Source: Deltaproteobacteria bacterium
Lineage (GTDB): Bacteria > Desulfobacterota > DSM-4660 > Desulfatiglandales > HGW-15
Length of the DNA stretch: 47,889 bases
Reading direction: 5' to 3'
Assembly (NCBI GenBank): GCA_020060215.1
Contig: JAGVAP010000116.1
Location: 1-47,889 of the forward strand
Part shown: positions 9,188-18,000 of the stretch, piece after piece
Numbering within the stretch: position 1 is the first letter of the stretch
Layout of the letters: the number at the start of each line of letters is the position of its first letter
Made by a program: the position numbers and the translations under genes
Notes under the pieces: model-generated
The model's input: only the letters and a program-made list of their open reading frames with translations
Database searches by the model: none
What the model was told of the DNA's origin: nothing

Positions 9188-10540
9188 ATGAAAGACTTCC
9201 TCGAGCCTGAAAGTGTAGCGGTGATCGGCGCTTCATCGGACCCCCACAAGGGCGGGTACGCCATCGTGAGCAACCTCAGAGAAACGCTCCGGGAGCGGGT
9301 CTATCCCGTCAATCCCAGGTCGCGCGAGGTCTGCGGCCTTCCGAGTTTCAGGAGTGTCACGGATCTTCCCGAACGCCCGGAACTGGCCATCGTATTCGTG
9401 CCGGCGGACTCTGTGCCGGGTGTCGTGGAGGAATGCGCCGCGAAGGGTATCCGGCGGGTCATCATCCAGAGCGGGGGTTTTGCGGAGACGGGAGAAAGGG
9501 GACTCGCCCTTCAGAACCGGTGTGTCGAGATCGCGGGAAGATCGAACATGCGTCTGTGGGGGCCCAACTGTATGGGGTTCGTGAACGGCCGCTCCGGACT
9601 CGTGGCTTCCTTCATGCACACAAGGGCCTGGAAGGGAAGGCTCAGGGGCGGCGACGTCTCCCTGATCGTGCAGAGCGGGATGCTCTCGGCGGGATTTCTC
9701 ATCCAGATCATGCAGGAGGGGTATTTCGGGATCAGCAAGGCATGCTCGATCGGGAACCGGTGCGATGTGAACGAATGCGATCTGCTGGAGTACTTCCGGG
9801 AGGATCCCGACACCGGTGTGGTCGCCATGTACCTGGAATCCATTGCGGACGTGAACCGCTTCCGCAGGGCCGCGGCATCCCTCGGTAAGCCGCTCCTCCT
9901 GCTCAAAGGAGGCACCAGCTCCCGAGGGGCGCAGGCGGCCAGGAGCCACACCGGGAGCCTGGCCGAGAATGCTGCCGTCGCAGAGGGACTGTTCCGGCAG
10001 CTCGGGATCCACAGGGCCTATGACTTCCTGGAACTGGCCGATCTGACCAAGGCATTGACCCTCTGGAGGGGAAAGAGGGGCGGCAGGAACATAGGGGTGG
10101 CGACATTCAGCGGCGCTTCCGCCACCGTCTCCGCGGATCACCTGGTTCGACAGAGGATGAATGTCCCGCTCCTGGGTGAAGAGAGCAGGAGGGTCCTGGC
10201 CGGGATCTTCCCGGAGTGGGCGGAGTTCGAAAACCCGATCGACCTCTGGCCCGCCGTCGAGCGCGCAGGCCGGATGAAGGCCTACAGGACCGGGATCGAG
10301 GTGCTGGTGAATGACCCCTGCGTGGACTCGATCTTCGTCCACGCCTACCTGGACCCCGTGGTCATGGAGGAGCTGCTGGCCGGTCTGGAGATGCTGTGGT
10401 CTACGACCAAGGCGGCGGCCCTCTGGGTGATCGGCCATTCGGACTCCATCAGGAGCGTTCGGAACGAGGTGGAACCCATGGGGATCCCCGTGTACACGGA
10501 GATCGGCCGTGCGGTAAGGGCGCTGAGCCTACTGGCCTGA
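9188..10540 (+). CDS. CoA-binding protein, ADP-forming acyl-CoA synthetase alpha-type
   Basis: 450 residues with the order CoA-binding Rossmann domain (VAVIGASSDPHKGG, residues 11-24) then two succinyl-CoA-ligase-like domains. It resembles the alpha subunit of ADP-forming acetate/acyl-CoA synthetases, which make ATP from acyl-CoA, ADP and phosphate. The phosphorylated His is visible in AARSHTGSLAENAA. LWGPNCMGFVN and LIVQSGMLS are family motifs. The length equals that of separate alpha subunits, and no ATP-grasp beta subunit is encoded in the window. The partner may be elsewhere, or this may be a non-catalytic CoA-binding relative. A GNAT acetyltransferase follows 290 bases downstream. Confidence 0.85.
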   Translation: MKDFLEPESVAVIGASSDPHKGGYAIVSNLRETLRERVYPVNPRSREVCGLPSFRSVTDLPERPELAIVFVPADSVPGVVEECAAKGIRRVIIQSGGFAETGERGLALQNRCVEIAGRSNMRLWGPNCMGFVNGRSGLVASFMHTRAWKGRLRGGDVSLIVQSGMLSAGFLIQIMQEGYFGISKACSIGNRCDVNECDLLEYFREDPDTGVVAMYLESIADVNRFRRAAASLGKPLLLLKGGTSSRGAQAARSHTGSLAENAAVAEGLFRQLGIHRAYDFLELADLTKALTLWRGKRGGRNIGVATFSGASATVSADHLVRQRMNVPLLGEESRRVLAGIFPEWAEFENPIDLWPAVERAGRMKAYRTGIEVLVNDPCVDSIFVHAYLDPVVMEELLAGLEMLWSTTKAAALWVIGHSDSIRSVRNEVEPMGIPVYTEIGRAVRALSLLA

Positions 10541-10543
10541 ATG

Positions 10544-10573
10544 TTGACTTTTTAGAGCCTTCTCTGGTACATA
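10544..10573 (+). promoter_or_regulatory. Possible promoter for the DUF2080-like and GNAT genes
   Basis: TTGACT (10544-10549) and TACATA (10568-10573) are 18 bases apart, with an alternative -10 TATAAC at 10572-10577. It lies immediately after the upstream stop and 46 bases before the next start. It would make the small gene and the GNAT gene a separate transcription unit. The -10 match is only moderate. Confidence 0.35.
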
Positions 10574-10619
10574 TAACCGCACAGGCGACAGGTTCAATTC
10601 TCGAAAGGAAGGGTCTTCT

Positions 10620-10805
10620 GTGGGAAAAGAGAAAATGGACAGACCGAAAGCCTCTGACTATGAAATGGGCAAGGGCAGAGTGAAATTCGAGGTATATGGC
10701 GAAGAGATGCTCGAGAAGAAGGTGAGTCTGAGCGGAAACAGCGGCAGGATCTACCTTCCGCCCGATTGGGTCGGACATCATGTGAAGATCATCAGGATAG
10801 ACTAG
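10620..10805 (+). CDS. DUF2080-like small protein
   Basis: 61 residues, starting at GTG 10620 with GGAAGGG about 6 bases upstream (ATG 10635 is an alternative). The C-terminal half, KKVSLSGNSGRIYLPPDWVG then HHVKIIRID, resembles DUF2080, a short family best known from archaea and described as transposon-associated. It has the swapped-hairpin look of AbrB/SpoVT-type DNA-binding domains (SGNSGRIYLPPDW). No transposase or terminal repeats are visible nearby. It sits 27 bases ahead of a GNAT gene and is probably co-transcribed with it. Function unknown; DNA binding is inference from the AbrB-like pattern. Confidence 0.7.
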   Translation: MGKEKMDRPKASDYEMGKGRVKFEVYGEEMLEKKVSLSGNSGRIYLPPDWVGHHVKIIRID

Positions 10806-10832
10806 CTTTTCTGTTCAGCTGGAGGGGGAGCA

Positions 10833-11270
10833 GTGGGTAAGATCACCGTTAGGAGACTCGCGAAAAAGGATGCGGCCGCCATCGGCAGGATCGATACGGC
10901 CATCAGCCAGGAGATCTCCGGCCTCGACTACAAGAGGATCGTGGAGGAGGAGCTGAAGAGGGAAACGGACGCGAGTTTTGTGGCCGAGATCGATGGGGAG
11001 CTCGTGGGATACATGATCAGCTACATTACCCATGGAAGTTTCGGCCTGGACCGATGCGCCTGGATTGCCATGTTCGGGGTGGATCCGAAATGCATGGGGC
11101 GGGGCATCGGCAAGAGGCTTGCGGAGGAAATCTTCAAGCACTTCAAGAAAAAGAAGATCAAGAATGTCTTCACCTCGGTGAGATGGGATTCCACCGATCT
11201 CCTCTCCTTTTTCAAAGCCTTGGGCTTTGACCGAAGCGTTTGCGTGAACCTGCAGAAGACCCTGGACTAG
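10833..11270 (+). CDS. GNAT-family N-acetyltransferase
   Basis: 145 residues covering one complete GNAT domain, which transfers an acetyl group from acetyl-CoA to an amine. Motif A is seen as IAMFGVDPKCMGRGIGKRL, with the pyrophosphate-loop pattern R-G-I-G-K. The C-terminal LSFFKALGFDRSV is the usual motif B. The start is GTG 10833 behind a strong GGAGGGGGAG. Cytoplasmic. The substrate may be a protein lysine, a peptide terminus or a small molecule. Adjacency to a CoA-synthetase-like protein recalls Pat-type protein acetyltransferases, where both domains are fused, but that is only a suggestion. Confidence 0.85.
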   Translation: MGKITVRRLAKKDAAAIGRIDTAISQEISGLDYKRIVEEELKRETDASFVAEIDGELVGYMISYITHGSFGLDRCAWIAMFGVDPKCMGRGIGKRLAEEIFKHFKKKKIKNVFTSVRWDSTDLLSFFKALGFDRSVCVNLQKTLD

Positions 11271-11390
11271 CCTCTCCGGCAACCGCTTCCGCCCTGTCCA
11301 CATGCCGGGGGGTTGGCCGTGGGTATGGTCTCTCATCGACGTGGTCAGTCCTCTGCGCCATCGATCGCGATTCCGAAAACGGGAGAAGAG

Positions 11391-12014
11391 ATGAAGAGGA
11401 TCGGCAGACTGCACGTCCTCACGGACGTCGTTCTCCAGACCCGCTTCTCGCATGAGGAGCTGGCCCGCAAGGCCGTTGCAGGCGGCGCGGATACCATCCA
11501 GTTCCGTCAGAAGAGCGGCTCTACCAAGTCGATGATCGAGACCGCCTGCGCCGTCCGGGCGGTGTGCAGAGAGGCGGGAGCGACGTTCATCGTAAACGAC
11601 AGGCTGGACGTGGCCCTTGCCTGTGAGGCCGACGGGGTCCACCTGGGCCAGGACGATTTCCCCATACCCCTTGCGCGTGCGCTGCTGGGGAAGGATCGCA
11701 TCATCGGCGGTTCAGCGGGGTCGGTGGAGGAGCTCTTGAAGTGCGGTTCCGAAGGGGTCGATTATGTCGGCTTCGGTCCTGTCTATCCCACCTCTTCCAA
11801 GGACGACGCCGGCGCGGCTGTCGGACTGGGGCTCCTCCGCGAGGCGGTCTCCCGGGTGCGGGTGCCCCTGATCGCGATCGGGGGAATCACCGCAGCGAAC
11901 GCAGGAGAGGTCATTGCGGCCGGGGCATGGGGCGTTGCGGTGATCTCCACGGTCTGCTGCCAGGAGGATCCGGAGGGGGCGGCGCGAGAACTGAAACGTA
12001 TCATTTCCCTTTGA
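11391..12014 (+). CDS. thiE: Thiamine-phosphate synthase
   Basis: ThiE joins HMP pyrophosphate and thiazole phosphate to make thiamine phosphate. The 207-residue TIM barrel shows the family motifs: TIQFRQKSG (pyrophosphate and Mg binding), FIVNDRLDVALACEADGVHLGQDD, and YVGFGPVYPTSSKDDAG. The phosphate-binding LIAIGGITAANA is also present. ATG 11391 (MKRIGRLHVLTD) has GGGAGAAGAG directly upstream; the frame continues to 11313 without homology. It is the first of three thiamine genes (thiE, thiL, thiM). I searched 11271-11390 by eye for a TPP riboswitch and saw no THI-box. Confidence 0.93.
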   Translation: MKRIGRLHVLTDVVLQTRFSHEELARKAVAGGADTIQFRQKSGSTKSMIETACAVRAVCREAGATFIVNDRLDVALACEADGVHLGQDDFPIPLARALLGKDRIIGGSAGSVEELLKCGSEGVDYVGFGPVYPTSSKDDAGAAVGLGLLREAVSRVRVPLIAIGGITAANAGEVIAAGAWGVAVISTVCCQEDPEGAARELKRIISL

Positions 12015-12080
12015 AACCTTCCCCTCTGGTGGGAGGACCCGGAGAGGTTCCACCGATCCGGGATGAGAAAGGACCGCTTG

Positions 12081-12217
12081 AAATCCAAATGTCTCAAATG
12101 ACAAAGGTCCAAACGAAAAGCTCGATAGGGATGGGGATGCCTAAACTTGTTCCGCCTTCATTCTGTGCTTAAGACTTTGACATTGAGTTGACATTTGACC
12201 TTTGAACTTTGACATTC
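12081..12217. repeat. Inverted low-complexity repeat (TTTGACATTTG words)
   Basis: Bases 12174-12217 repeat words such as TTTGACATTGAG, TTGACATTTGACC and TTTGAACTTTGACATT. Bases 12085-12118 hold the complementary vocabulary (CAAATGTCTCAAATGACAAA). The pair forms an imperfect inverted repeat in the thiE-thiL gap, and I see no other feature there. Confidence 0.55.
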
Positions 12218-12288
12218 GGTCGGAACCCCCTCGAGGGAGTGATTCAGGGCCGCCGCTCCACGGCTGAAGCCTCTCATGGTGGTGTTGC

Positions 12289-13314
12289 ATGTCCGAGACG
12301 ATTTCTCAGATCGGGGAGTTCGGCCTGATTCGCAGGGTGCGGGATCTGGTCCGGGCGGAGGGATGCGGCGGCCGTGGCATCGTCGTGGGGATAGGGGATG
12401 ACACGGCCTCCTTTCTGCCGGAGCCTGACCGGGAGATCCTGATCACCTGCGACGCCATGGTGGAGGGGAGACACTTTCTTCCTGAACGCATGAGCCCTTA
12501 TGATCTGGGGCGTCGTGCCATGGTCTCGAACGTCAGCGATATCGGGGCAATGGGGGGGCATCCTCTTTATGCGCTCATCTCGCTGGGCCTCAGGCCCGAA
12601 ATGGCCGTCTTCGATCTCGAACAGCTGTACCGCGGTTTCCTCTTTGAGCTGAACCCTTTCGGTGCTTCAATCATAGGAGGAAACATCACGGGCACGGGGG
12701 AGCGGGTTTTTATCGATATTACCCTCGTCGGGGAGGTGGATCGGGGGAGAGCCGTTCGCAGGTCCACGGCGAGGCCCGGGGATTCGATCCTGGTCACGGG
12801 CTTTCCGGGTCAATCTGCTGCGGGCTTGCATCTGCTCCTGGAGGGTCAGGGGAGGGAAGCGGCGGAAGACCATCCCCTGGTGAGAAAATACCTGGTCCCG
12901 GGCCACAGGGCTTCGGCCGGGCGGGCCGTCGCCGCGACCGGCCTTGTGAGCGCCATGATCGATACGAGCGACGGACTCATCGGTGATCTTGCACACATCT
13001 GCGAAGAGAGCGGCACCGGGGCGCTCCTGGACGAGGGGAGTCTGCCGATGAGCGCCGCCCTGGTCGATGCCGCGGGCCGGCTGGGAGTGGATCCGTATCG
13101 GTACCTGCTGGGCCCGAGCGATGACTATGAGCTGATCCTGACATGCGCCGCCGAGCATGTCGGGGATGTGAGATCGGCCGTCGAAAAGGCCGGTGTGGAG
13201 ATCGTCTCCGAAGTGGGAGCGATCACCGCCCAAGGCGGGATACGACTGGTCGGCAAGGATGGGAGGGAGAGGGGACTCCGGCCGGCAGGATGGGACCATT
13301 TCGGGAGCGTCTAG
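12289..13314 (+). CDS. thiL: Thiamine-monophosphate kinase
   Basis: ThiL phosphorylates thiamine phosphate to the active coenzyme thiamine pyrophosphate. The 341 residues match the PurM/ThiL fold. The N-terminal GEFGLIRRVRDLV and GIGDDTASF provide the first Asp pair. Then come CDAMVEGRHFLPE, NVSDIGAMGGHP (metal and ATP site) and IDTSDGLIGDLAHI. LGPSDDYELILTC lies near the C-terminus. ATG 12289 is the start, although the ribosome site is weak (GGTGGTG). It is separated from thiE by a 274-base gap full of repeat words, so it may have its own promoter. Confidence 0.94.
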   Translation: MSETISQIGEFGLIRRVRDLVRAEGCGGRGIVVGIGDDTASFLPEPDREILITCDAMVEGRHFLPERMSPYDLGRRAMVSNVSDIGAMGGHPLYALISLGLRPEMAVFDLEQLYRGFLFELNPFGASIIGGNITGTGERVFIDITLVGEVDRGRAVRRSTARPGDSILVTGFPGQSAAGLHLLLEGQGREAAEDHPLVRKYLVPGHRASAGRAVAATGLVSAMIDTSDGLIGDLAHICEESGTGALLDEGSLPMSAALVDAAGRLGVDPYRYLLGPSDDYELILTCAAEHVGDVRSAVEKAGVEIVSEVGAITAQGGIRLVGKDGRERGLRPAGWDHFGSV

Positions 13315-13332
13315 GAATGGGGAGAATCAGCT

Positions 13333-13420
13333 GTAGGATGGGTGGAGCGGAGCGAAACCGGATCGATTCCGAAGCGCAAACCTCGAACGCCGATGGGTTT
13401 CGCCCCCCTCCACCCATGCC
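13333..13420. repeat. Dispersed inverted-repeat element, copy A
   Basis: The left arm GTAGGATGGGTGGAGCGGAG (13333-13352) continues into CGAAAC. The right arm GGGTTTCGC...CTCCACCCATGCC (13395-13420) is its complement. The centre contains GATTCCGAA and CGAACGCCGATGG. Copies with the same right arm occur at 20421-20450 and 24954-24985. It lies between thiL and thiM and could form a long hairpin in the RNA. Confidence 0.65.
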
Positions 13421-13464
13421 GTCGGCGACACCCATAGATGTTGAAGAAAGAGCGGGAGATGTCC

Positions 13465-14274
13465 ATGTTCAATCGACAACTGGCCGAAAAGGCCGCCGCC
13501 GACCTGGAACGGGTAAGGCGTGCCAGGCCCCTTGTCCATAACATCACCAACTTCGTCGTCATGAACTGCACGGCCAATGCGCTGCTTGCGATCGGGGCCT
13601 CACCGGTCATGGCCCACGCCGAAGAGGAAGTGGAGGAGATGGTCGCCCTCGCCGGAGCACTGGTACTGAACATAGGGACCTTGTCCCGCGAGTGGATCGA
13701 CTCCATGTTGAAGGCGGGGAAAAAGGCGAACGACCTGGGAATCCCCGTCATCCTCGACCCGGTCGGGTCGGGGGCCACGAGCATGAGGACCGATGCGGCC
13801 CATCGTATTGTTCGCGAGGTCTCGGTGCGGGTCGTCAGGGGTAACGGTTCCGAGGTCCTCTCCCTGGCCCACCGGGGCTCCGGGACCAAAGGGGTGGACT
13901 CCGTTCACAAAGTGGATGAGGCGGCGGATGCAGCGCGGGATCTCGCGGTGAAGCTCCAAACGACCCTTGCGATTACTGGTGCCGTGGATCTGGTGACCGA
14001 CGGCCATCGGGAGCTGCGTGTCCATAACGGCCATGAAATGATGGGGACGGTGACAGGGACCGGGTGCACGGCCACCGCCGTCATCGGCGCGTTTCTGGCG
14101 GTGGACAAGGATCCGATGGAGGCGGCGGCCGGCGCGCTCTCCTATTTTGGATTGGCCGGGGAAAAGGCGGCGGAACAGGCGACGGGACCAGGGAGCTACC
14201 AGTCTGCCCTTCTCGACGCACTCTTCGCCATCACGCCCGAGGACCTGAGGACGGGCGCAAAGATCCAATCGTGA
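13465..14274 (+). CDS. thiM: Hydroxyethylthiazole kinase
   Basis: ThiM phosphorylates hydroxyethylthiazole salvaged from broken-down thiamine, feeding ThiE. The 269-residue ribokinase-like protein has PLVHNITNFVVMNCTANALL and GASPVMAHAEEEV near the N-terminus. Substrate and ATP motifs follow (ILDPVGSGAT, VVRGNGSEVL), and the catalytic Cys loop is TGTGCTATAVIGAF. I prefer ATG 13465 because GGGAG lies 6 bases upstream; ATG 13438 and 13459 are in frame but worse placed. ThiD, the usual partner for HMP, is not in the window. Confidence 0.93.
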   Translation: MFNRQLAEKAAADLERVRRARPLVHNITNFVVMNCTANALLAIGASPVMAHAEEEVEEMVALAGALVLNIGTLSREWIDSMLKAGKKANDLGIPVILDPVGSGATSMRTDAAHRIVREVSVRVVRGNGSEVLSLAHRGSGTKGVDSVHKVDEAADAARDLAVKLQTTLAITGAVDLVTDGHRELRVHNGHEMMGTVTGTGCTATAVIGAFLAVDKDPMEAAAGALSYFGLAGEKAAEQATGPGSYQSALLDALFAITPEDLRTGAKIQS

Positions 14275-14364
14275 GGGTCGAAGGGCTTTGCGGGAGTTCA
14301 TTCACGCCGGAATGACAGCCTTACCCGGCAAGAGGTATATCCGTATCGAAAGGGATGGAAGGGC

Positions 14365-14703
14365 ATGAGCCGAATCGATGAGTGGGAAAGGGATCCTTCC
14401 GTGAAGAGGATGCGGAGGGTCTTTGCCCGCATGGAAGAGCGGCAGAACGAGCTCCTTTCGGCCGTTGGGATCGACCCCCATGATCCCCGTCTCCGTGGCT
14501 GGCGTGAAAAGGCCTTGCCGCACTTCGAGCGATGCTGGAGGATTGGAGCCGGCAGGGGCCTGAAGCTGTCGGAGGAGCGGACGGCCGCCGTTTACCTCCA
14601 CTGCCTGGCTGCGCAGATGACCCCGGACGGCGTTCGGGTGGATCCGGACGTCCTGCCCGGCGACCCCGAGATCGAATCACTGGTGAAGGAGGCTGCAGGA
14701 TGA
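14365..14703 (+). CDS. Hypothetical protein, first of an overlapping pair
   Basis: 112 residues, helical and charged, without signal peptide or membrane segment. Recognisable stretches include KALPHFERCWRIGAG and AAVYLHCLAAQM, with a conserved-looking Cys pair. The start follows GGAAGGGC. The stop overlaps the start of the next gene as ATGA, so the two products are probably made together. I do not recognise the family. It follows thiM by 90 bases on the same strand, which may be chance. Confidence 0.65.
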   Translation: MSRIDEWERDPSVKRMRRVFARMEERQNELLSAVGIDPHDPRLRGWREKALPHFERCWRIGAGRGLKLSEERTAAVYLHCLAAQMTPDGVRVDPDVLPGDPEIESLVKEAAG

Positions 14704-15035
14704 TCCGTCTTCGGCTCTTCGGCCGGTGCAGGATCTATCATGATCCGGTGGCCCCGGTTCTAAGGGCCCCTGCACAGGTGGGATGGGATGCCTGGTTCAG
14801 AAAGATCGATCTCGTGACGCCCAGACGTTTCAAGGGCAGGGAGCTCCTGATGCGCACCAGGGGGTGGTGGACCGTTGAGCCATCGGACATCGCCCCGGTG
14901 GTCGAAGCGCATGGGATGCTCGTGATCGGGGAAAAAGGAGAGCTCATGGTGGAGTTCAGGAACCCATCCGACGCGGACGCCCTCCGCCGCGCCCTTGCCG
15001 CCCGCTTCGGAGACCAGGTGCTGCTCTCACCGTAG
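14700..15035 (+). CDS. Hypothetical protein, second of an overlapping pair
   Basis: 111 residues starting at ATG 14700, overlapping the previous stop by four bases. The sequence is rich in strands and aromatic residues (VGWDAWFRKIDLV, TRGWWTVEPSDIAPVV, LVIGEKGELMVEFRNPSDA) and has an alpha/beta look like a PH-type or similar small domain. No catalytic motif or membrane segment. The longer frame to 14532 is a shadow of its partner. Unknown function; co-translation suggests the two proteins work together. Confidence 0.6.
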   Translation: MIRLRLFGRCRIYHDPVAPVLRAPAQVGWDAWFRKIDLVTPRRFKGRELLMRTRGWWTVEPSDIAPVVEAHGMLVIGEKGELMVEFRNPSDADALRRALAARFGDQVLLSP

Positions 15036-15099
15036 TGCTTCAGGGTTCAGCGTTCAGGGTTCGCCTTCCGCTTTCCGCCTTCCGCCTTTATTCATCATT
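15036..15099. repeat. Low-complexity tract at the RND gene 3' end
   Basis: Consists of GGGTTCAG/CGTTCAGGGTTC words followed by CGCCTTCCGCTTTCCGCC words. It runs into the last 15 or so codons of the RND permease, whose tail (GGRRKAEGEP) is simply a translation of the tract. Confidence 0.55.
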
Positions 15100-18000
15100 C
15101 CGCCTTCGCCGTTCACGTCGGCCGAGCGGTCCCGCGCGATCAGCATGTAGATGGAAGGGATGACCAGGAGCGTGAACAGGGTGCCGACGGCCATGCCGCC
15201 GACCAGCACGATGCCGATCGAGTTGCGGGCCTCTGCGCCGGCCCCTGTGACGAGGGTAAGTGGAAAGTGCCCGGCGATGGTAGCCATGGTGGTCATGAGG
15301 ATCGGCCGAAGTCGCGTCAGGGCCGCTTCCCGAATCGCCTCAAACTTGGCGGTCCCCTGTTCCTGCAGCCGGTTCGCGAACTCGACCATCAGGATCCCGT
15401 TCTTGGATACCAGGCCCACCAGGGTCACCAGCCCCACCTGGGAGTAGATATTCATGGTGGTGGTCCAGCCTGCCGTCCAGAAAGGGACGTTCGGGTTGGG
15501 CATCTTGAGGAAGGTGAAGAGGAGCGCTCCAAACATGGCCAGCGGCACGGAACCGGCGAGGATCACAAAGGGGTCCCGGAAACTGTTGAACTGGGCGGCA
15601 AGGACGAGAAAGATCAAGGCCACCGCAAGGGCGAAGGCCGGCAGGAATTTTCCGCCTTCGGTGCGGAGCTGGCGGGACTCCCCCGTGTAGTCGACGACAT
15701 ACCCGGCGGGCAGGATCTCTTCGGCTTGCTCCTCCAGGAAGGTCAGCGCCTCCTCGAGGGGGCGCACCGCCACCCCGCTGATCTTCACCGCGTTGAGCTG
15801 CTGAAAACGGTTCAACGAGCGGGGGACCGTGTTGTTGCGGATGGTGGCGATGGTGCTGAGCGGCACCAGCTGACCATTCGGACCGCTGATGTAGATATCC
15901 CTGATCTGCTCGGGGTTGAGCCGGTCCGCACGCCTGATCTGCGGGATCACCTTGTAGCTGCGGCCTTCGATATCGAACCGATTGATGTAGTTGCCGCCCA
16001 GCATGGCGGCCAGTTCGTCCGCAACCTGTTCCAGGTTGAGCCCCAGGGAGGCCGCCTTGTCCCTGTCGATGACGACCTCCGACTGAGGCTGATCGATCTT
16101 GACGTCGATGATCGGGGGGAACAGGAACATGCCGCTTTCCATGGCCCTCGCCTGGATCCGCCGTGCGAACTCCAGGATCTCCTGTTCCTCGGCGATGGAT
16201 GCAATGACAAATTCCACGGGGAACTGTCCGCCGCCGGGCAGTGCCTGTGGGAGCACCGCGTTGATCCGGATCCCAGGGATCGATCGGAGGTTTTCCTGCA
16301 CCTCCGGCAGGATTTCGAAGGTCGTTCGTTCCCGCTGGTCCCATGGCTTCACGACCATCCCCGCGAACCCGGAATCGGGCGATGTGACCTGAAAGGTGAA
16401 CTTGGTCTCGGGTTCGTTCAGATAGACCTGGTTCACTGCGGCGGCATAACGGCTGGTCTGGTCGAGGGTGGCGTCCGCCGAGGCCTCGAGGATCCCGAAG
16501 ATCACGCCCTGATCCTCGGTGGGTGCCAGCTCGGAAGGGGACAACAGGAACATGGGTATGGTGAGCAGGCTCACGAAGATCCAGACCAGGTAAACAGCCG
16601 GCCGATTTCGGAGGGTGACGTCGAGCAACCGTCCGTACCTATTCCGAAACCGGTCAAACGCCCGTGTCGTCGTTCGTGCAAACCCTCTTTCTCTCAGATC
16701 GGGTTTCAGGATCTTCGCGGACATCATGGGCGAGAGCGTGAGGGCCACCACCCCGGAGACGGCCACGGCGCCGGCCAGGGTGAAGGCGAATTCCCGGAAC
16801 AGGGCACCGGTGAGCCCTCCCTGCAGGCCGATCGGGGCGTAAACCGCAGCGAGGGTGATCGTCATGGCGATGATGGGGCGAACCAGCTCACGGGCCCCCT
16901 TCAAGGCCGCCGTCAGGGGAGGCTCCCCTTTGCCCAGTCGTCTCTCCACATTCTCGACCACCACGATGGCGTCGTCCACCACGAGCCCGACCGAAAGCAC
17001 GATGGCCAGCAGGGTGAGCAGGTTGATGGTGAAGCCGAAAACCTGCATCAGGAAGACCGCGCCGATCAGCGACAGAGGAATGGCCGCCACCGGGATCAGC
17101 GCGGAACGGACGGAGCCGAGAAAGAGAAAGATGACGACGATCACGATGAGCAGCGTCTCGCTGAGCGTCTTGATGACCTCCCGGATGGCATTTCGGATGT
17201 AGTCGGTCGCATCGTAGGCGATCCGTGCGGCAAGGCCGGTGGGAAGTCCCTTGCGGACGGATTCCATTTCGTCGCTCACCCGTTCGATCACGTCCAGGGA
17301 GTTGGCGTTCGGAAGGGGCCAGATGCCCATGAACACGGCGGTCTCCCCGGAGAAGCGCACCTCGGTGTCGTAGTCTTCCGCCCCCAACTCCACGTTGGCG
17401 ACGTCTCGAAGCCTCACGATCGCGCCGCCCTGCTCCCGGACGACGATGTTCCTGAACTCCTCGACGGTGTTCAGGTTCGTATTGGCCACCAGGTTCACCT
17501 GCACGAGAGACCCCTTGGTCTGTCCGATGGCCGCCAGTACGTTGTTGCCGGCCAGGGCCTGCCGAACCATGGCGGGACTGATGTTGAAGGCGGCCATTCG
17601 GTCGGGGTCGAGCCATATGCGCATGGCAAAGGTTCTGGACCCGAGGATCTCCGCCCGCTGCACGCCCTGGATGGCGGAAAGCCGGGGCTGGACCACGCGC
17701 AGGAGATAGTCGGTGATCTCGTTCTGTTCCAGGATGTCGGACGTGAAGCTCAGGTAAGCCGATGCGAACTGGGTGTCCGCCGACTCCACGTTGATCACCG
17801 GCACTTCCGAACCCGGCGGGAGGTCTCCCCTCACCTGATCCACCTTGGAGCTGATCTCCGCGAGCGCCTTCAAAGGGTCGTAATTCAGCCTGAGGCGGGC
17901 GGTGATGGTGGAAACTCCTTGAGCGCTCTGCGACTGGATATAATCGATGCCGTCCGCGGCGGCGATCGCCCGCTCGAGGGGGGTCGTAATGAACCCGCGC

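Noticed and set aside
10620..10805. A mobile element around the DUF2080-like gene
   Set aside because: No transposase, terminal inverted repeats or target duplication were seen.
11271..11390. A TPP riboswitch before thiE
   Set aside because: The conserved CTGAGA and ACCTGATC elements are absent.
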